This document shows positions 1 through 8,228 of a stretch of DNA of 40,922 bases, one piece after another. The DNA comes from Lachnospiraceae bacterium OM04-12BH. GTDB taxonomy: Bacteria > Bacillota > Clostridia > Lachnospirales > Lachnospiraceae. The notes beneath the pieces were generated by a model. It saw only the letters and a program-made list of their open reading frames with translations, searched no databases and had not been told where the DNA came from. Position 1 is the first letter of the stretch. Each line of letters opens with the position of its first letter. The stretch lies in contig QULQ01000018.1 of assembly GCA_003490145.1 (NCBI GenBank), positions 1 to 40,922 of the forward strand. Direction: 5' to 3'. A program made the translations under genes and the position numbers.

Positions 1-917
1 ATCTGCTCGATATAGGCTCTGGAAGCGGCTTCGTCCTCCAAAATGTGAACCTCGGCTTGCTCCGGGTACACCATGACGGGGATAAAGCGGCGGTTGCCGG
101 AACGGTCAAGGGGCAGGAAGTCAAGGGCATTGGAAGTGCCGCCAAACACGCACTGACGGGGGCGGTCTGCTGGGTGGGTTTCATAGGGTATCTTGTAAAC
201 CTCTTTCTGTCGGCTTAAAAATGACTTGATTTCCTCAATGCTCTTGGCGTTGGCGGTTGCCATCATTTCCGACATTTCGATAATCCAATGACCTTGCAGC
301 TTGCGGTACACATTGTCATCGTCCAGCTTCCGCAAATCATCGGAGAACCACTCGTCCCGGACTGCCAGCAGACGGAAGAAAGTGGACTTGCCAGCCCCCT
401 GACCGCCGACCAGACAGAGCATGATTTCAAACTTGCACCCCGGCTGAAAGGCTCGTGAGATTGCACCCAGCAGGAACAGCTTCAATGCTTCATAGGTGTA
501 ATCGTCTGCGTCAGCCCCCAGAAAGTGCCGCAGGCAGAAGCGGATTCGCTCTGTCCCGTCCCACACAAGGGAACTTAAATAATCCCGGATGGGGTGGTAC
601 TTGTTTTCATTCGCCACAATCCCGATGGCGTTATCAATCTTTTTCTCATTGGTAAGCCCGTAGGTTTCTTCCAGATAGAGAAGCAGATACTTCATATCTG
701 TATCGTTCAGGGCGGTGCTTTCCCTGTGGAAGCCGATGGGCTTTATGATGTCCTTGCGGTCAGTCAGGATGTTGTATGCGATAGCCCCGGAAAGCAGCGG
801 GTCACGCTGGAATACAGTCAGGCAGTTCCGTATGCTCTGACGGACACCGCCTTTCTCGGTAGTTTCCAGCCCCTCCTTGATTTCCTCAATGCTCTGGGGT
901 GGCTGCATGGCGTTCAT
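1..917 (-). CDS. VirE-family (virulence-associated E) helicase-like protein, partial
   Basis: The reverse strand reads as an open frame to the window edge, so the C-terminus is missing. The translated part has a Walker A motif (GGQGAGKST) near residue 155. Further on come WIIEMSEMMA and an FGGTSNALDFLPLDRSGNRRF stretch, both typical of the VirE / virulence-associated E ATPase family, which resembles superfamily 3 replicative helicases. The start used is the ATG at 917. It overlaps the end of the upstream primase gene by about 31 bases, and a TTG about 36 bases further upstream is a possible alternative. Primase plus VirE ATPase is a common replication pair on Firmicutes mobile elements, so a role in element DNA replication is inferred. 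Family is fairly certain; exact start is not. Confidence 0.85.
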   Translation of the reverse strand, partial: MNAMQPPQSIEEIKEGLETTEKGGVRQSIRNCLTVFQRDPLLSGAIAYNILTDRKDIIKPIGFHRESTALNDTDMKYLLLYLEETYGLTNEKKIDNAIGIVANENKYHPIRDYLSSLVWDGTERIRFCLRHFLGADADDYTYEALKLFLLGAISRAFQPGCKFEIMLCLVGGQGAGKSTFFRLLAVRDEWFSDDLRKLDDDNVYRKLQGHWIIEMSEMMATANAKSIEEIKSFLSRQKEVYKIPYETHPADRPRQCVFGGTSNALDFLPLDRSGNRRFIPVMVYPEQAEVHILEDEAASRAYIEQ

Positions 918-1530
918 GGTGTTTTTTAGTTCTTGCTGCGTCTGCGGCGGCAAGCTCTGCCATTCGCTGTTCAAGCTGTATCACATCCTTTCCGTAGTCC
1001 GTAATCAAAGCCGCTTTTTCCTCTGTTTCCCCGAACAGCAGCACATCCAGCAGATACTCCACTTGGTCTTGCTTCTGTAAGGCTTCTATAAACCGGGGAT
1101 GAAAGGCTTCCTCCGGGGAGTGTGGGGCGTAGTCCGTTCTCCATGCCCGAAGCAGATGGAGATAATCGGCAAGAATACGGAAGCAGCGGTTCTTTGCTTC
1201 CTGAAACTGTTCCTCCGGGGATTTCTGCCGGGGCTTTGGCTTTTTTTCCTTTCCCGGCGGTTTCCAGTCCTCATAGGAAAGCCCGAAGTCCTGTGCCAGC
1301 TGTACGGCGGCTTCTTTCTTTCTCAGTCCATACAGGGCGGCGGCAAAATCAATCACATCCCCATCCGCACCGCAGCCGAAGCAGTGGTAACGCCGATCCA
1401 GCTTCATGCTTGGGGTTTTATCGTTATGGAACGGGCAACAAGCCATCCCGTTCCGACCTACATGGATTCCATAATGCTCCGCAGCCTGTCTTGTTGTGAC
1501 GGACTGCTTCACAGCTTCAAATACATTCAA
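886..1530 (-). CDS. CHC2 zinc-finger DNA primase-like protein
   Basis: A 214-residue protein. Residues about 31-56 hold the CHC2 zinc-finger signature (CCPFH, then HCFGCG about 17 residues later), the DNA-binding domain of DnaG-type primases. It is far shorter than DnaG (about 600 residues). The C-terminal half is charged and helical with no TOPRIM domain visible, so it is a zinc-finger-only primase subunit. Its end overlaps the start of the VirE-like ATPase, suggesting translational coupling. The two probably prime and unwind element DNA after transfer. The relaxase gene lies 65 bases upstream in the same direction, so this is probably one operon. Confidence 0.85.
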   Translation of the reverse strand: MNVFEAVKQSVTTRQAAEHYGIHVGRNGMACCPFHNDKTPSMKLDRRYHCFGCGADGDVIDFAAALYGLRKKEAAVQLAQDFGLSYEDWKPPGKEKKPKPRQKSPEEQFQEAKNRCFRILADYLHLLRAWRTDYAPHSPEEAFHPRFIEALQKQDQVEYLLDVLLFGETEEKAALITDYGKDVIQLEQRMAELAAADAARTKKHHERHAATPEH

Positions 1531-1595
1531 ATCTATCCCTCCTTGAAAATAAGAAAAGCACCTGACATTCTCTGATTGAAAATGGCAAGTGCCTG

Positions 1596-3176
1596 TTAAA
1601 GTTCCATATCCTGTTGTCTGTGTTTCGTCTGTTCCTGGGCAGTTCTTTGTGCTTTTTTCCCGTCTGCCTTATCCTGCAAGACTTCCTTGATGGGCTGCTT
1701 CTTGGGCGGCTCTTTGCTTTCCTCTGTGCCGGGGGTGGCTTTCTGTACCCAGTAGCGGATATCCCGCAGCTTCTTCAAATCCTCCTGCACCTCTGTCAGC
1801 GGTACTTTCAGCTCTGCGATTTCGCTGAGAAGTTTTTCCTGCTCCTGTTGCAGTTCCTTTTGGGTGCTGTTCTTATCGTCCGGGTGCTTGGCAAGGTAGG
1901 CGGCGGCTTTCGCATACCGGGCGACCTCCGGGTGTTCCTGTTTGAATTTCTCCTTTGTTTTCTTGAAAAATATCTTCTGGTACTTCTCATAGACAGGCTT
2001 ACATTCCTTGCAGTCTGTCCGGCTGGCAAGAATCCCGTCAATCACTTTGCTGCGGGCTTCCTTTGGCTTCATCTGACTGCGGTAATCTGCGGCTGATTTC
2101 CCGGAAGATTCCAGAAATACTTCTAAGTCCTCCACAGTAGAAAGCCCCTTTTGACGGAGATAGGACAGGGCTTCGCTGACTGCCTTTAAGTCCTGTGAAG
2201 TCCCCCGGTTCTGTCCAGCCCTTGTCCAGTCCTTCCGTTCTTCCTTTCGTATCTCCATATACTTCATCAGCAGATTGGGAAGAAGTGTCGCTTCCTCCGC
2301 CGCCTTTTGTGCAAGCAGTTCTTTTCGTTTTTCTCCCAGCTCGGTAATCCAGCCTTTGAGGTTTTGAATGAGCTGCCGGATAGACTTCATCAGGCGGTTG
2401 GCGGCTCTGATGTCCCGGTTCAGGTTGCCGATGTTCGTCTGGATACCCCGCTTTTCCATCTGCCGGACAGCAGCTCCCTCATGGACAGTAGGGATAATAT
2501 CAAGCCCCTGTCTGGCATAAGAACGCAAGTCCACACGCTCTGGGCGGTCATTGGCTTCCAGATAGCGGTTCTGGATGACCTCCCATTCATGCCGCCAGAT
2601 TTCGCAATACTTCTGGTCGTTCCAATCCACCGTATCCTCCTTGTGGCTTTTCCATCTGCCGGACGGAAGTTTTATCCGTTCCCCGTTTTCGTCAAGGTCA
2701 TAAACCTTGCGGCTCTTGGGAAGCCATTTTCCATGTTCGTCCATTGCCCTCATAGTGAGCATGACATGGGCGTGGGGATTGTGTCCCGGCGGATGGGGGT
2801 CATGGATTGCAAAATCAGCAATCATGCCTTTGGAAACAAACTGCTTCTGGCAAAACTCCCGGACAAGGACAGCATACTGGTCGGGTGGTATCTCTCTTGG
2901 GATGGTAAGCACCCACCGCCTTGCAAGCTGGGAGTTCCATTGCTTTTCCACCGCTTCGGCGGCGTTCCATAAGGTATTGCGGTCTGCATATGACCGTGGG
3001 GCGTTTGCCGGGAGCAGAATTTCATTGTGGACAATACCACGCTTTTCCGGGTAGTGCTTCACTTGCTGGTCGTATTCACAGAACAGCTTTTCGCCGCTTT
3101 GGTAAGCAGCGGCGGCAACCGCAGACTGTCGCTGGCTGCGCTGAACAATCGTGATTTCGTTGTGTGGGCAGGGCAT
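1596..3176 (-). CDS. MobA/MobL (MobQ) family relaxase
   Basis: A 526-residue conjugative relaxase. The N-terminus has the MobA/MobL pattern: RSAVAAAAYQSGEKL-like residues near 18-30 with the probable catalytic tyrosine, and the metal-binding histidine triad HNPHAHVMLT near residue 133. It should nick oriT, remain covalently bound to the 5' end and pilot the strand to the recipient. Residues beyond about 280 are charged and coiled-coil-like. A matching oriT lies upstream at 3724-3864. The start is supported by a purine-rich GAAAGGAGG ribosome site about 8 bases upstream. A second, divergent relaxase of the same family is at 23192-24637. Confidence 0.93.
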   Translation of the reverse strand: MPCPHNEITIVQRSQRQSAVAAAAYQSGEKLFCEYDQQVKHYPEKRGIVHNEILLPANAPRSYADRNTLWNAAEAVEKQWNSQLARRWVLTIPREIPPDQYAVLVREFCQKQFVSKGMIADFAIHDPHPPGHNPHAHVMLTMRAMDEHGKWLPKSRKVYDLDENGERIKLPSGRWKSHKEDTVDWNDQKYCEIWRHEWEVIQNRYLEANDRPERVDLRSYARQGLDIIPTVHEGAAVRQMEKRGIQTNIGNLNRDIRAANRLMKSIRQLIQNLKGWITELGEKRKELLAQKAAEEATLLPNLLMKYMEIRKEERKDWTRAGQNRGTSQDLKAVSEALSYLRQKGLSTVEDLEVFLESSGKSAADYRSQMKPKEARSKVIDGILASRTDCKECKPVYEKYQKIFFKKTKEKFKQEHPEVARYAKAAAYLAKHPDDKNSTQKELQQEQEKLLSEIAELKVPLTEVQEDLKKLRDIRYWVQKATPGTEESKEPPKKQPIKEVLQDKADGKKAQRTAQEQTKHRQQDMEL

Positions 3177-3244
3177 TTCGTGTCCCTCCTTTCGGTAATT
3201 GGTGGATGGGGTGGCGTTTTACCACCTCATTTTGGCAGAAAAAA

Positions 3245-3273
3245 AGCAGGAGACCTTTTTCAGATTTCCTGCT
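3245..3273 (-). terminator. Rho-independent terminator between small membrane gene and relaxase
   Basis: On the minus strand AGCAGGA and TCCTGCT arms pair and are followed by seven T residues. It would stop transcripts coming from the 3359-3556 gene before the relaxase gene. A closely similar hairpin occurs in IME-1 at 16801-16831, and the two regions continue to resemble each other for about 50 bases (a second GCCGC/GCGGC hairpin, then GGATATT). Confidence 0.7.
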
Positions 3274-3316
3274 CGGTGTGCCGCTGTGAAGGCGGCGGAT
3301 ATTTAGCTGTAAAAGT

Positions 3317-3335
3317 TCGGGACAAGTTGACCCGA
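3317..3335. other. Conserved TCGGG/CCCGA hairpin upstream of relaxase operon
   Basis: An inverted repeat TCGGGACA-AGT-TGACCCGA with one mismatched pair. Nearly the same sequence stands at 26657-26675 in IME-2, also about 70-140 bases upstream of a mobilization-region operon. Role unknown; a transcript 5' hairpin, terminator or protein-binding site are all possible. Confidence 0.45.
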
Positions 3336-3358
3336 TGTGTGGGTGGCAAACTTGAATT

Positions 3359-3556
3359 TTACGATTTTTTGTTTTTCAAAAAGTCAATAGTTCTTTTCAC
3401 GATAAATACGATACATATCAAACCTACAATCCCACAAACAATAGAGTCCTTTAAGTCTGCAAATCCTCCTGTGTACTGCATTGCATAATAATAAACCGTC
3501 CATATCAGTATCAATACGAACACACTAATACTTAACCAATAAGACTTTTTCTTCAT
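3359..3556 (-). CDS. Small two-pass membrane protein, unknown function
   Basis: A 65-residue protein with two hydrophobic stretches, about residues 6-26 and 36-56, and lysine-rich ends, so a small two-pass membrane protein. No family recognised. The gene is much more AT-rich than the relaxase and oriT DNA on either side, and it is followed by its own terminator, which suggests acquired cargo placed between oriT and the relaxase gene. It could be an immunity or signalling peptide, but nothing in the sequence shows that. Confidence 0.5.
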   Translation of the reverse strand: MKKKSYWLSISVFVLILIWTVYYYAMQYTGGFADLKDSIVCGIVGLICIVFIVKRTIDFLKNKKS

Positions 3557-3723
3557 CTAATTTTCCTCACATTGAACTTCCGATTAGTCGTTGACTTCAT
3601 TATACTTTATTCGACCGTCAAAGTATAGAGAGATTTTGTAAAACTTGTCGGCTGGGAACAACTTGCAACGCAAGGTGTCCCCAGATGGCAAGTCCACAAA
3701 AGGGTAGCTGGCGGCAGCCAGCG

Positions 3724-3864
3724 CAGGGGAAGCGTAGCGTCCCCTGTTTGATTTGGAGCAGACCATGACTGCGGAAAATCACAGCCCTCCGGTGAGGAGC
3801 CTTCGGAGAACGCAATGCACCAACCTCTGGGTGGTGTATAATTGCGCCCTTAGTAAACTAAGGG
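3724..3864. other. oriT: Candidate oriT of the left element (MobQ type)
   Basis: Bases 3838-3852 read ATAATTGCGCCCTTA, close to the RSF1010/MobQ nic core TAAGTGCGCCCT. It is directly followed by the inverted repeat CCCTTAG-TAAA-CTAAGGG (3847-3864). Upstream is a perfect 7-bp hairpin, CAGGGGA and TCCCCTG, at 3724-3746. The site lies between the relaxase gene and the DUF3847 gene, whose stop codon is inside the right arm. IME-2 has the same arrangement at 24798-24821. Bases 3557-3723 hold no gene I trust. Family knowledge places the nick just before CGCCC; that is inference here. Confidence 0.75.
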
Positions 3865-4154
3865 GTTTCCGGCTTCTTCCGGTCCAGCAGTTTTTTCAAT
3901 AGTTCCTGCGTGTCCTGTCTGTGAAAAATGAGTTTCAACAACAGCATGATATCATCATCTGTCAGGCGTTCCGGCTCTTGCAGAAAACTTTCCAGCATAC
4001 CGCCACGAGTACAGAGCCGGTGCGTCCGTTCCTTTCGGGTAAGCTGCTTCAACTGATGCTGCAATGCCTTTTCATCATTGATAGCTTTCCGCAGTTTCTT
4101 TTCGCTTTTCTCCAGCTCCCGGTTGAGCTTTTCAAGTTTTGAGCTATCAGGCAA
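3858..4154 (-). CDS. DUF3847 family protein, probable mobilization accessory
   Basis: A 98-residue, strongly charged, helical protein with heptad-like leucines in residues 5-40. It has the segment HRLCTRGGMLESFL around residue 47, comparable to RRLIERGAILEGIF in the homologue at 24824-25114. Both genes sit directly against a MobQ oriT and upstream of a MobA/MobL relaxase, so an oriT-binding or relaxosome role is inferred. The likely start is TTG at 4154, since GGAGG stands about 9 bases upstream. It overlaps the upstream rep gene by 8 bases. Confidence 0.75.
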   Translation of the reverse strand: MPDSSKLEKLNRELEKSEKKLRKAINDEKALQHQLKQLTRKERTHRLCTRGGMLESFLQEPERLTDDDIMLLLKLIFHRQDTQELLKKLLDRKKPETP

Positions 4155-4488
4155 GGGCAGCGTCCTCCTTTCCCGGTATCAGCACATAAATCCTGTTCGG
4201 CTCTCCAACGCCCTGACGCACCCGCATGATAAGTCCTGCGTTTTCCAGTTCATTCAAAGAACGCTTGACCGTCATAGGACTGCGGGACAGGACTGCGGCA
4301 ATGGCTGTGACAGGGAAGCAGACAAACAGGATTCCGTTCTCGTCCTCCTGACCTTTGGAGAGCATAGCGTCCAGCATCCGGCAGTACATGACCTTTGCGG
4401 TGCTGCTGACTGGAAATCCTGTCAACGCTCTGGGAAATGGCATACAGGGCGGCAGTGGTGTGTCTATCGTCATAAATTCAAAATTCAT
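4147..4488 (-). CDS. Short RepA_N-like replication initiator / winged-helix protein
   Basis: A 113-residue protein resembling the N-terminal domain of RepA_N initiators: MPFPRALTG, then STAKVMYCRMLDAML, then a helix-turn-helix region SRSPMTVKRSLNELENAGLI around residues 68-90. It matches the layout of the first 110 residues of the IME-1 RepA (13048-13806). The C-terminal domain of that protein is absent, so this may be a single-domain initiator or a transcriptional regulator. It overlaps the upstream Cys-rich gene by 4 bases (ATGA). Confidence 0.7.
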   Translation of the reverse strand: MNFEFMTIDTPLPPCMPFPRALTGFPVSSTAKVMYCRMLDAMLSKGQEDENGILFVCFPVTAIAAVLSRSPMTVKRSLNELENAGLIMRVRQGVGEPNRIYVLIPGKEDAALA

Positions 4489-4673
4489 TCGGTGTGTTCC
4501 TCCTTTTTCTTTGCTCGTTTGGATAAATAACGGGGGCAGTCAATCACAACCGCCCGGAAGCTCTGCTTGCACCCATGCTGGCATTTCCGGCATAATTCGT
4601 TGTAAGTGACACGCCCCCGGTCATTGAGGTAAAAGGAAAGCTCCTGTTTCCTCTTTTTGCTCATTCTCGGCAT
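4485..4673 (-). CDS. Small cysteine-containing basic protein
   Basis: A 62-residue basic protein with four cysteines; CRKCQHGC near residues 29-36 could bind zinc. N- and C-termini are rich in Lys/Arg. It is the first gene of the leftward rep-DUF3847 group and is preceded by a clear GGGAGG ribosome site. No function assigned. Small cysteine-rich proteins at this position are frequent in Tn1549-like elements. Confidence 0.6.
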   Translation of the reverse strand: MPRMSKKRKQELSFYLNDRGRVTYNELCRKCQHGCKQSFRAVVIDCPRYLSKRAKKKEEHTE

Positions 4674-5156
4674 ATTGCGCTTCCTCCCGTTTTTGTGTAT
4701 GGTTTCGGGGCGATTTTCGGAAAAATTACAGCCATAGAGCCGCCTAAAATCTCCCGAAGTATCAGCGATAGGGTAGACTATCCCCCTATCAGATTGTCGT
4801 GTTTCGGTATCATTTCGGTGTCAGTTCGCCAGTTCTCCCCGGTGTCGTTCCTCCCCTGAATCTCACAGCGGCGTATCGCTCCCTTTGGTACGCTCGTTTC
4901 GGTCAGGGTTCCTCCACATCCCTGCCAAAAGTCATGGCACTACATCGCCGGGGAAGCATATCCCACACAGGCTGGTCATTCGATTGGAATAATCCATCGA
5001 TGAACTACCTGTATCATAGAACATTTTTGTGCCCTGTGCCGTATGTCCACAAAGTAGGAATTAGGAGTAAAAATCAGAAATTTCCACGATTGCGGAAAGT
5101 GTGATATAATCCAGTTAAGCGGCAGCAATGAAACCGCCGGAAAGGAGTGTGCGCCC
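4674..5156. promoter_or_regulatory. Divergent control region with repeats and XRE promoter
   Basis: Non-coding stretch between the leftward rep group and the rightward XRE gene. It contains an inverted repeat GATAGGG/CCCTATC (4767-4790) and two adjacent 11-bp direct repeats around TTTCGGT (4801-4822). A likely rightward promoter has TTCCAC at 5082-5087, a 17-base spacer, and TATAAT at 5105-5110. A TTTCC/GGAAA inverted repeat overlaps its -35 box. An AAAGGAG ribosome site precedes the ATG at 5157. The repeats could be an origin or regulator-binding sites; not proven. Confidence 0.5.
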
Positions 5157-5963
5157 ATGAAAGGAGCAACAAGCATACAGGAACGCCTTTGGGAACTCCG
5201 CAAGGACAAAGGCTTAAATCTGGAAGAACTATCAAAGCTGACGGGTATTTCCAAATCTGCTCTCGGAAGTTATGAAAAAGAGGATTTTAAGGAAATCAAT
5301 CATGGCAACCTTATCACGCTGGCAGACTTCTATGGGGTTTCCGTTGATTATTTACTGTGCCAGACAGAGAACAGGGAGCAGATCAACACGTCATTGACGG
5401 AGCTGCATTTGAATGATGAGATGGTTGCTCTCCTGAAAAGCGGTCGGATTAACAACCGTCTGCTCTGTGAGCTTGCCACACATAAAGATTTTATCAAGTT
5501 TCTTGCAGACATTGAGATTTATGTGGACGGGATTGCCACCATGCAGATTCAAAATCTCAATGCACTTGTCGATACCGTCCGGCATGAAATCATTGAACGG
5601 TATCGCCCCGGCGAAGATGACCCGCATTTGAAAGTGCTGCAAGCCGCCCATATCAGCGATGATGAGTATTTTAGTCACATGGTTCTGGATGACCTCAACC
5701 TCATTATCCGGGATATTCGGGAAGCCCACAAAAAGGACAGTGAGAGTGCACCCCAGACCACCGTTGCCGATGAACTGAAAGAAAATCTGGAAGCGGTCGA
5801 AAATTTCAAGGGCAGCCGGGATGAAAAGCTGGTTGTCCTTTACTGCAAGCAACTTGGTATCAACTATAAAAATCTGTCAGATGAAGAATTTCGCTGGCTC
5901 ATTCGGATTCTCAAAAAATCAAAGAAAATGGGAACGCCTATCAGCCAAAGGAAAAAACGGTAA
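5157..5963 (+). CDS. XRE-family transcriptional regulator
   Basis: A 268-residue protein. Residues about 7-66 form a Cro/C1-type helix-turn-helix (QERLWELRKDKGLNLEEL, then TGISKSALGSYEKE, ending DYLLCQTEN). The long C-terminal part (about 75-268) is helical with no recognised domain and may sense a signal or dimerise. It is one of few plus-strand genes here and is divergent from the rep/mobilization genes, so it probably controls them. An inverted repeat over its own promoter (5081-5097) would suit autoregulation. A strong terminator follows at 5966-6014. Confidence 0.85.
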   Translation: MKGATSIQERLWELRKDKGLNLEELSKLTGISKSALGSYEKEDFKEINHGNLITLADFYGVSVDYLLCQTENREQINTSLTELHLNDEMVALLKSGRINNRLLCELATHKDFIKFLADIEIYVDGIATMQIQNLNALVDTVRHEIIERYRPGEDDPHLKVLQAAHISDDEYFSHMVLDDLNLIIRDIREAHKKDSESAPQTTVADELKENLEAVENFKGSRDEKLVVLYCKQLGINYKNLSDEEFRWLIRILKKSKKMGTPISQRKKR

Positions 5964-5965
5964 AG

Positions 5966-6014
5966 AAAAACCGCTGTTGCATGGTTTGTTAGCTTCCATG
6001 TAGCAGCGGTTTTT
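5966..6014 (+). terminator. Rho-independent terminator after XRE gene
   Basis: Arms AAAAACCGCTG (5966-5976) and CAGCGGTTTTT (6004-6014), extended inward by CATGG/CCATG pairing, with a T run. Works in both directions. It also marks the left edge of the AT-rich erm(B) segment. Confidence 0.85.
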
Positions 6015-6056
6015 ACTGTGGTTATTCAGTTGAAAATCAGAACGATAAACTGAAAT

Positions 6057-6152
6057 TTATTTTAAATTATCAATATCAAAAACCATATTATCATCAATTA
6101 AAACTTCTTCCATATTTGCTAGTGAAACTTGCGACCATGCTTTTAAAAATAC
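6057..6152 (-). pseudogene. Reading-frame remnant downstream of erm(B)
   Basis: Directly after the stop of the 37-codon gene at 6153-6266 the same frame continues for 31 codons (starting VFLKAWSQVSLANMEE) to a TAA. The two pieces may be one former gene broken by the TAA at 6153-6155. Parent family not recognised. Confidence 0.3.
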
Positions 6153-6266
6153 TTAATGGGGTCCCGAGCGCTTTAGCTCCTTGGAAGCTGTCAGTAGTAT
6201 ACCTAATAATTTATCTACATTCCCTTTAGTAACGTGTAACTTTCCAAATTTACAAAAGCGACTCAT
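6153..6266 (-). CDS. Small conserved ORF downstream of erm(B)
   Basis: A 37-residue peptide starting MSRFCKFGKLHVTKGNVDKL. The GGGAGGAAAT ribosome site just upstream overlaps the end of erm(B). A short ORF of this kind normally accompanies erm(B) on streptococcal and enterococcal plasmids and transposons, so it travels with the cassette. Function unknown; the frame may be truncated (see 6057-6152). Confidence 0.5.
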   Translation of the reverse strand: MSRFCKFGKLHVTKGNVDKLLGILLTASKELKRSGPH

Positions 6267-6270
6267 AGAA

Positions 6271-7008
6271 TTATTTCCTCCCGTTAAATAATAGATAACT
6301 ATTAAAAATAGACAATACTTGCTCATAAGTAACGGTACTTAAATTGTTTACTTTGGCGTGTTTCATTGCTTGATGAAACTGATTTTTAGTAAACAGTTGA
6401 CGATATTCTCGATTGACCCATTTTGAAACAAAGTACGTATATAGCTTCCAATATTTATCTGGAACATCTGTGGTATGGCGGGTAAGTTTTATTAAGACAC
6501 TGTTTACTTTTGGTTTAGGATGAAAGCATTCCGCTGGCAGCTTAAGCAATTGCTGAATCGAGACTTGAGTGTGCAAGAGCAACCCTAGTGTTCGGTGAAT
6601 ATCCAAGGTACGCTTGTAGAATCCTTCTTCAACAATCAGATAGATGTCAGACGCATGGCTTTCAAAAACCACTTTTTTAATAATTTGTGTGCTTAAATGG
6701 TAAGGAATATTCCCAACAATTTTATACCTCTGTTTGTTAGGGAATTGAAACTGTAGAATATCTTGGTGAATTAAAGTGACACGAGTGTTCAGTTTTAATT
6801 TTTCTGACGATAAGTTGAATAGATGACTGTCTAATTCAATAGACGTTACCTGTTTACTTATTTTAGCCAGTTTCGTCGTTAAATGCCCTTTACCTGTTCC
6901 AATTTCGTAAACGGTATCGGTTTCTTTTAAATTCAATTGTTTTATTATTTGGTTGAGTACTTTTTCACTCGTTAAAAAGTTTTGAGAATATTTTATATTT
7001 TTGTTCAT
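6271..7008 (-). CDS. erm(B): 23S rRNA adenine-N6-methyltransferase Erm(B)
   Basis: A 245-residue protein, the usual Erm(B) length, recognised over its whole sequence (start [20 protein letters not shown], end SYLLFNGRK). It dimethylates 23S rRNA A2058 (E. coli numbering) using S-adenosylmethionine, giving macrolide, lincosamide and streptogramin B resistance. The SAM-binding motif [10 protein letters not shown] lies near residue 34 and the catalytic NIPYHLS near residue 101. Expression should be inducible by translational attenuation: a leader peptide is at 7133-7216, and a hairpin at 7008-7032 covers the ribosome site. The segment is far more AT-rich than the flanking element genes. Confidence 0.98.
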   Translation of the reverse strand: MNKNIKYSQNFLTSEKVLNQIIKQLNLKETDTVYEIGTGKGHLTTKLAKISKQVTSIELDSHLFNLSSEKLKLNTRVTLIHQDILQFQFPNKQRYKIVGNIPYHLSTQIIKKVVFESHASDIYLIVEEGFYKRTLDIHRTLGLLLHTQVSIQQLLKLPAECFHPKPKVNSVLIKLTRHTTDVPDKYWKLYTYFVSKWVNREYRQLFTKNQFHQAMKHAKVNNLSTVTYEQVLSIFNSYLLFNGRK

Positions 7009-7032
7009 GTAATCACTCCTGAAGTGATTACA
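7008..7032 (-). promoter_or_regulatory. erm(B) attenuator hairpin masking the ribosome site
   Basis: Perfect 10-bp arms TGTAATCACT and AGTGATTACA with a 5-base loop enclose the ribosome site and reach the erm(B) ATG. In the erm attenuation model, ribosome stalling on the leader peptide rearranges upstream hairpins to free this site. Confidence 0.75.
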
Positions 7033-7132
7033 TCTATAAATAAATACAGAAGTTAAACGATTTGTTTGTAATTTTAGTTATCTGTTTAAAAAGTCATAAG
7101 ATTAGTCACTGGTAGGAATTAATCTAACGTAT

Positions 7133-7216
7133 TTATTTATCTGCGTAATCACTGTTTTTAGTCTGTTTCAAAACAGTAGATGTTTTATCTACATTACGCA
7201 TTTGGAATACCAACAT
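7133..7216 (-). CDS. ermBL: erm(B) leader peptide
   Basis: A 27-codon ORF starting MLVFQMRNVDK, preceded by AAGGAGGG. This is the ErmBL leader peptide, whose macrolide-dependent ribosome stalling (family knowledge places the stall near codon 10, Asp) induces erm(B). It appears intact, so inducible rather than constitutive expression is predicted. Confidence 0.92.
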   Translation of the reverse strand: MLVFQMRNVDKTSTVLKQTKNSDYADK

Positions 7217-7273
7217 GACGAATCCCTCCTTCTTAATTACAAATTTTTAGCATCTAATTTAACTTCAATTCCT

Positions 7274-7302
7274 ATTATACAATATAGTGGTTCAGTTGTC
7301 AA
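7274..7302 (-). promoter_or_regulatory. erm(B) promoter
   Basis: On the minus strand a consensus TTGACA (7297-7302) and TATAAT (7274-7279) are separated by exactly 17 bases, with the leader ORF about 57 bases downstream. The IS3-family element ends only about 36 bases upstream. Confidence 0.88.
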
Positions 7303-7367
7303 GACAAAAATCTAAGCTTTTTATAATGAACTGATATATGTAACTGGGTAGGGGAGAAAATCCCCCC

Positions 7368-8228
7368 TTAGGCTGCATGATCATCCAGTAACAGAATCGG
7401 ATAATAGCAGGATGCCGGTGTTTGATTATTGAGTGCAGAATGACAACGTTCAAAGTTGTAAGTGTGCACATATTTACCGATTGCCTTCCGTGCTTCTCTG
7501 ATATTGTTATATTGGGTCAGATATGCTTCCTCGTACTTGAAGCTTCGGAACCATCGTTCAATCATGATATTGTCAGCCCACCGGCTTTTACCATCCATGC
7601 TTTGACGGATCTGGTTCTCTTTGAGGAAATTCATGTACTCATTGCTTGTAAACTGACAGCCCTGATCTGAATTCAGGATAACAGGTTTTGCCACTATAAA
7701 CGCCTTTTTTAACGCAGTTATGACCATTCTGGTATCCAGAGTATCATCGACTTCCCAGCCAACGATACAGCGGCTGTACCAGTCAATCACAGCGGTCAGA
7801 TACAGAAATCCACGCTTAATGGGGATGTATGTAATGTCGATTGACCATGCCTGATTTGGACGGTCGATAACGGCGTTACGTAGCAGATACGGGCAGACTT
7901 TAGCCTGTCGCATACGTTTAGAAAGGTTCATTTTTGGATAAATTGGATCAATCCCCATTTCATTCATATAACGGCGCGTTTTCCGGCGACCAACCTGATG
8001 CCCACGCTTCTTCAGTTGAGCAGACAGTTGTCGTGCTCCCCAGGCCGGATTATCCGTGTGTAATCGATCTATGATCGATTTGCAATCCAACTCCTCCTGA
8101 GATATGGGCATGCCCTTGTAATAAACACTGGTACGATTGATATCAAGAAGTGTAGCTCCTGTTTTAACTGGAAGTTCTTTAGTCTTCAAAAGGTTTTGGA
8201 CTAAATTTACTCTCGTAGTCAGGTCCAA
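7368..8228 (-). CDS. IS3-family transposase OrfB (DDE integrase domain)
   Basis: A 286-residue protein. Residues 1-95 are the HTH_21-type region (NPAWGARQLSAQLKKRG). The rve/DDE integrase core follows: SIDITYIP holds the first catalytic Asp near residue 131, NSDQGCQFTS the second near 192, and DNIMIERWFRSFKYE the Glu near 227. Probably made mainly as an OrfAB fusion by -1 frameshifting in the A9 run at 8242-8250. It appears intact, so the IS may be active. Confidence 0.93.
   Translation of the reverse strand: MDLTTRVNLVQNLLKTKELPVKTGATLLDINRTSVYYKGMPISQEELDCKSIIDRLHTDNPAWGARQLSAQLKKRGHQVGRRKTRRYMNEMGIDPIYPKMNLSKRMRQAKVCPYLLRNAVIDRPNQAWSIDITYIPIKRGFLYLTAVIDWYSRCIVGWEVDDTLDTRMVITALKKAFIVAKPVILNSDQGCQFTSNEYMNFLKENQIRQSMDGKSRWADNIMIERWFRSFKYEEAYLTQYNNIREARKAIGKYVHTYNFERCHSALNNQTPASCYYPILLLDDHAA

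Noticed and set aside
3584..3815. Two short overlapping minus-strand frames near the oriT
   Set aside because: They cross hairpin-rich oriT DNA, lack a ribosome site and show no protein-like pattern; the DNA structure explains the region.
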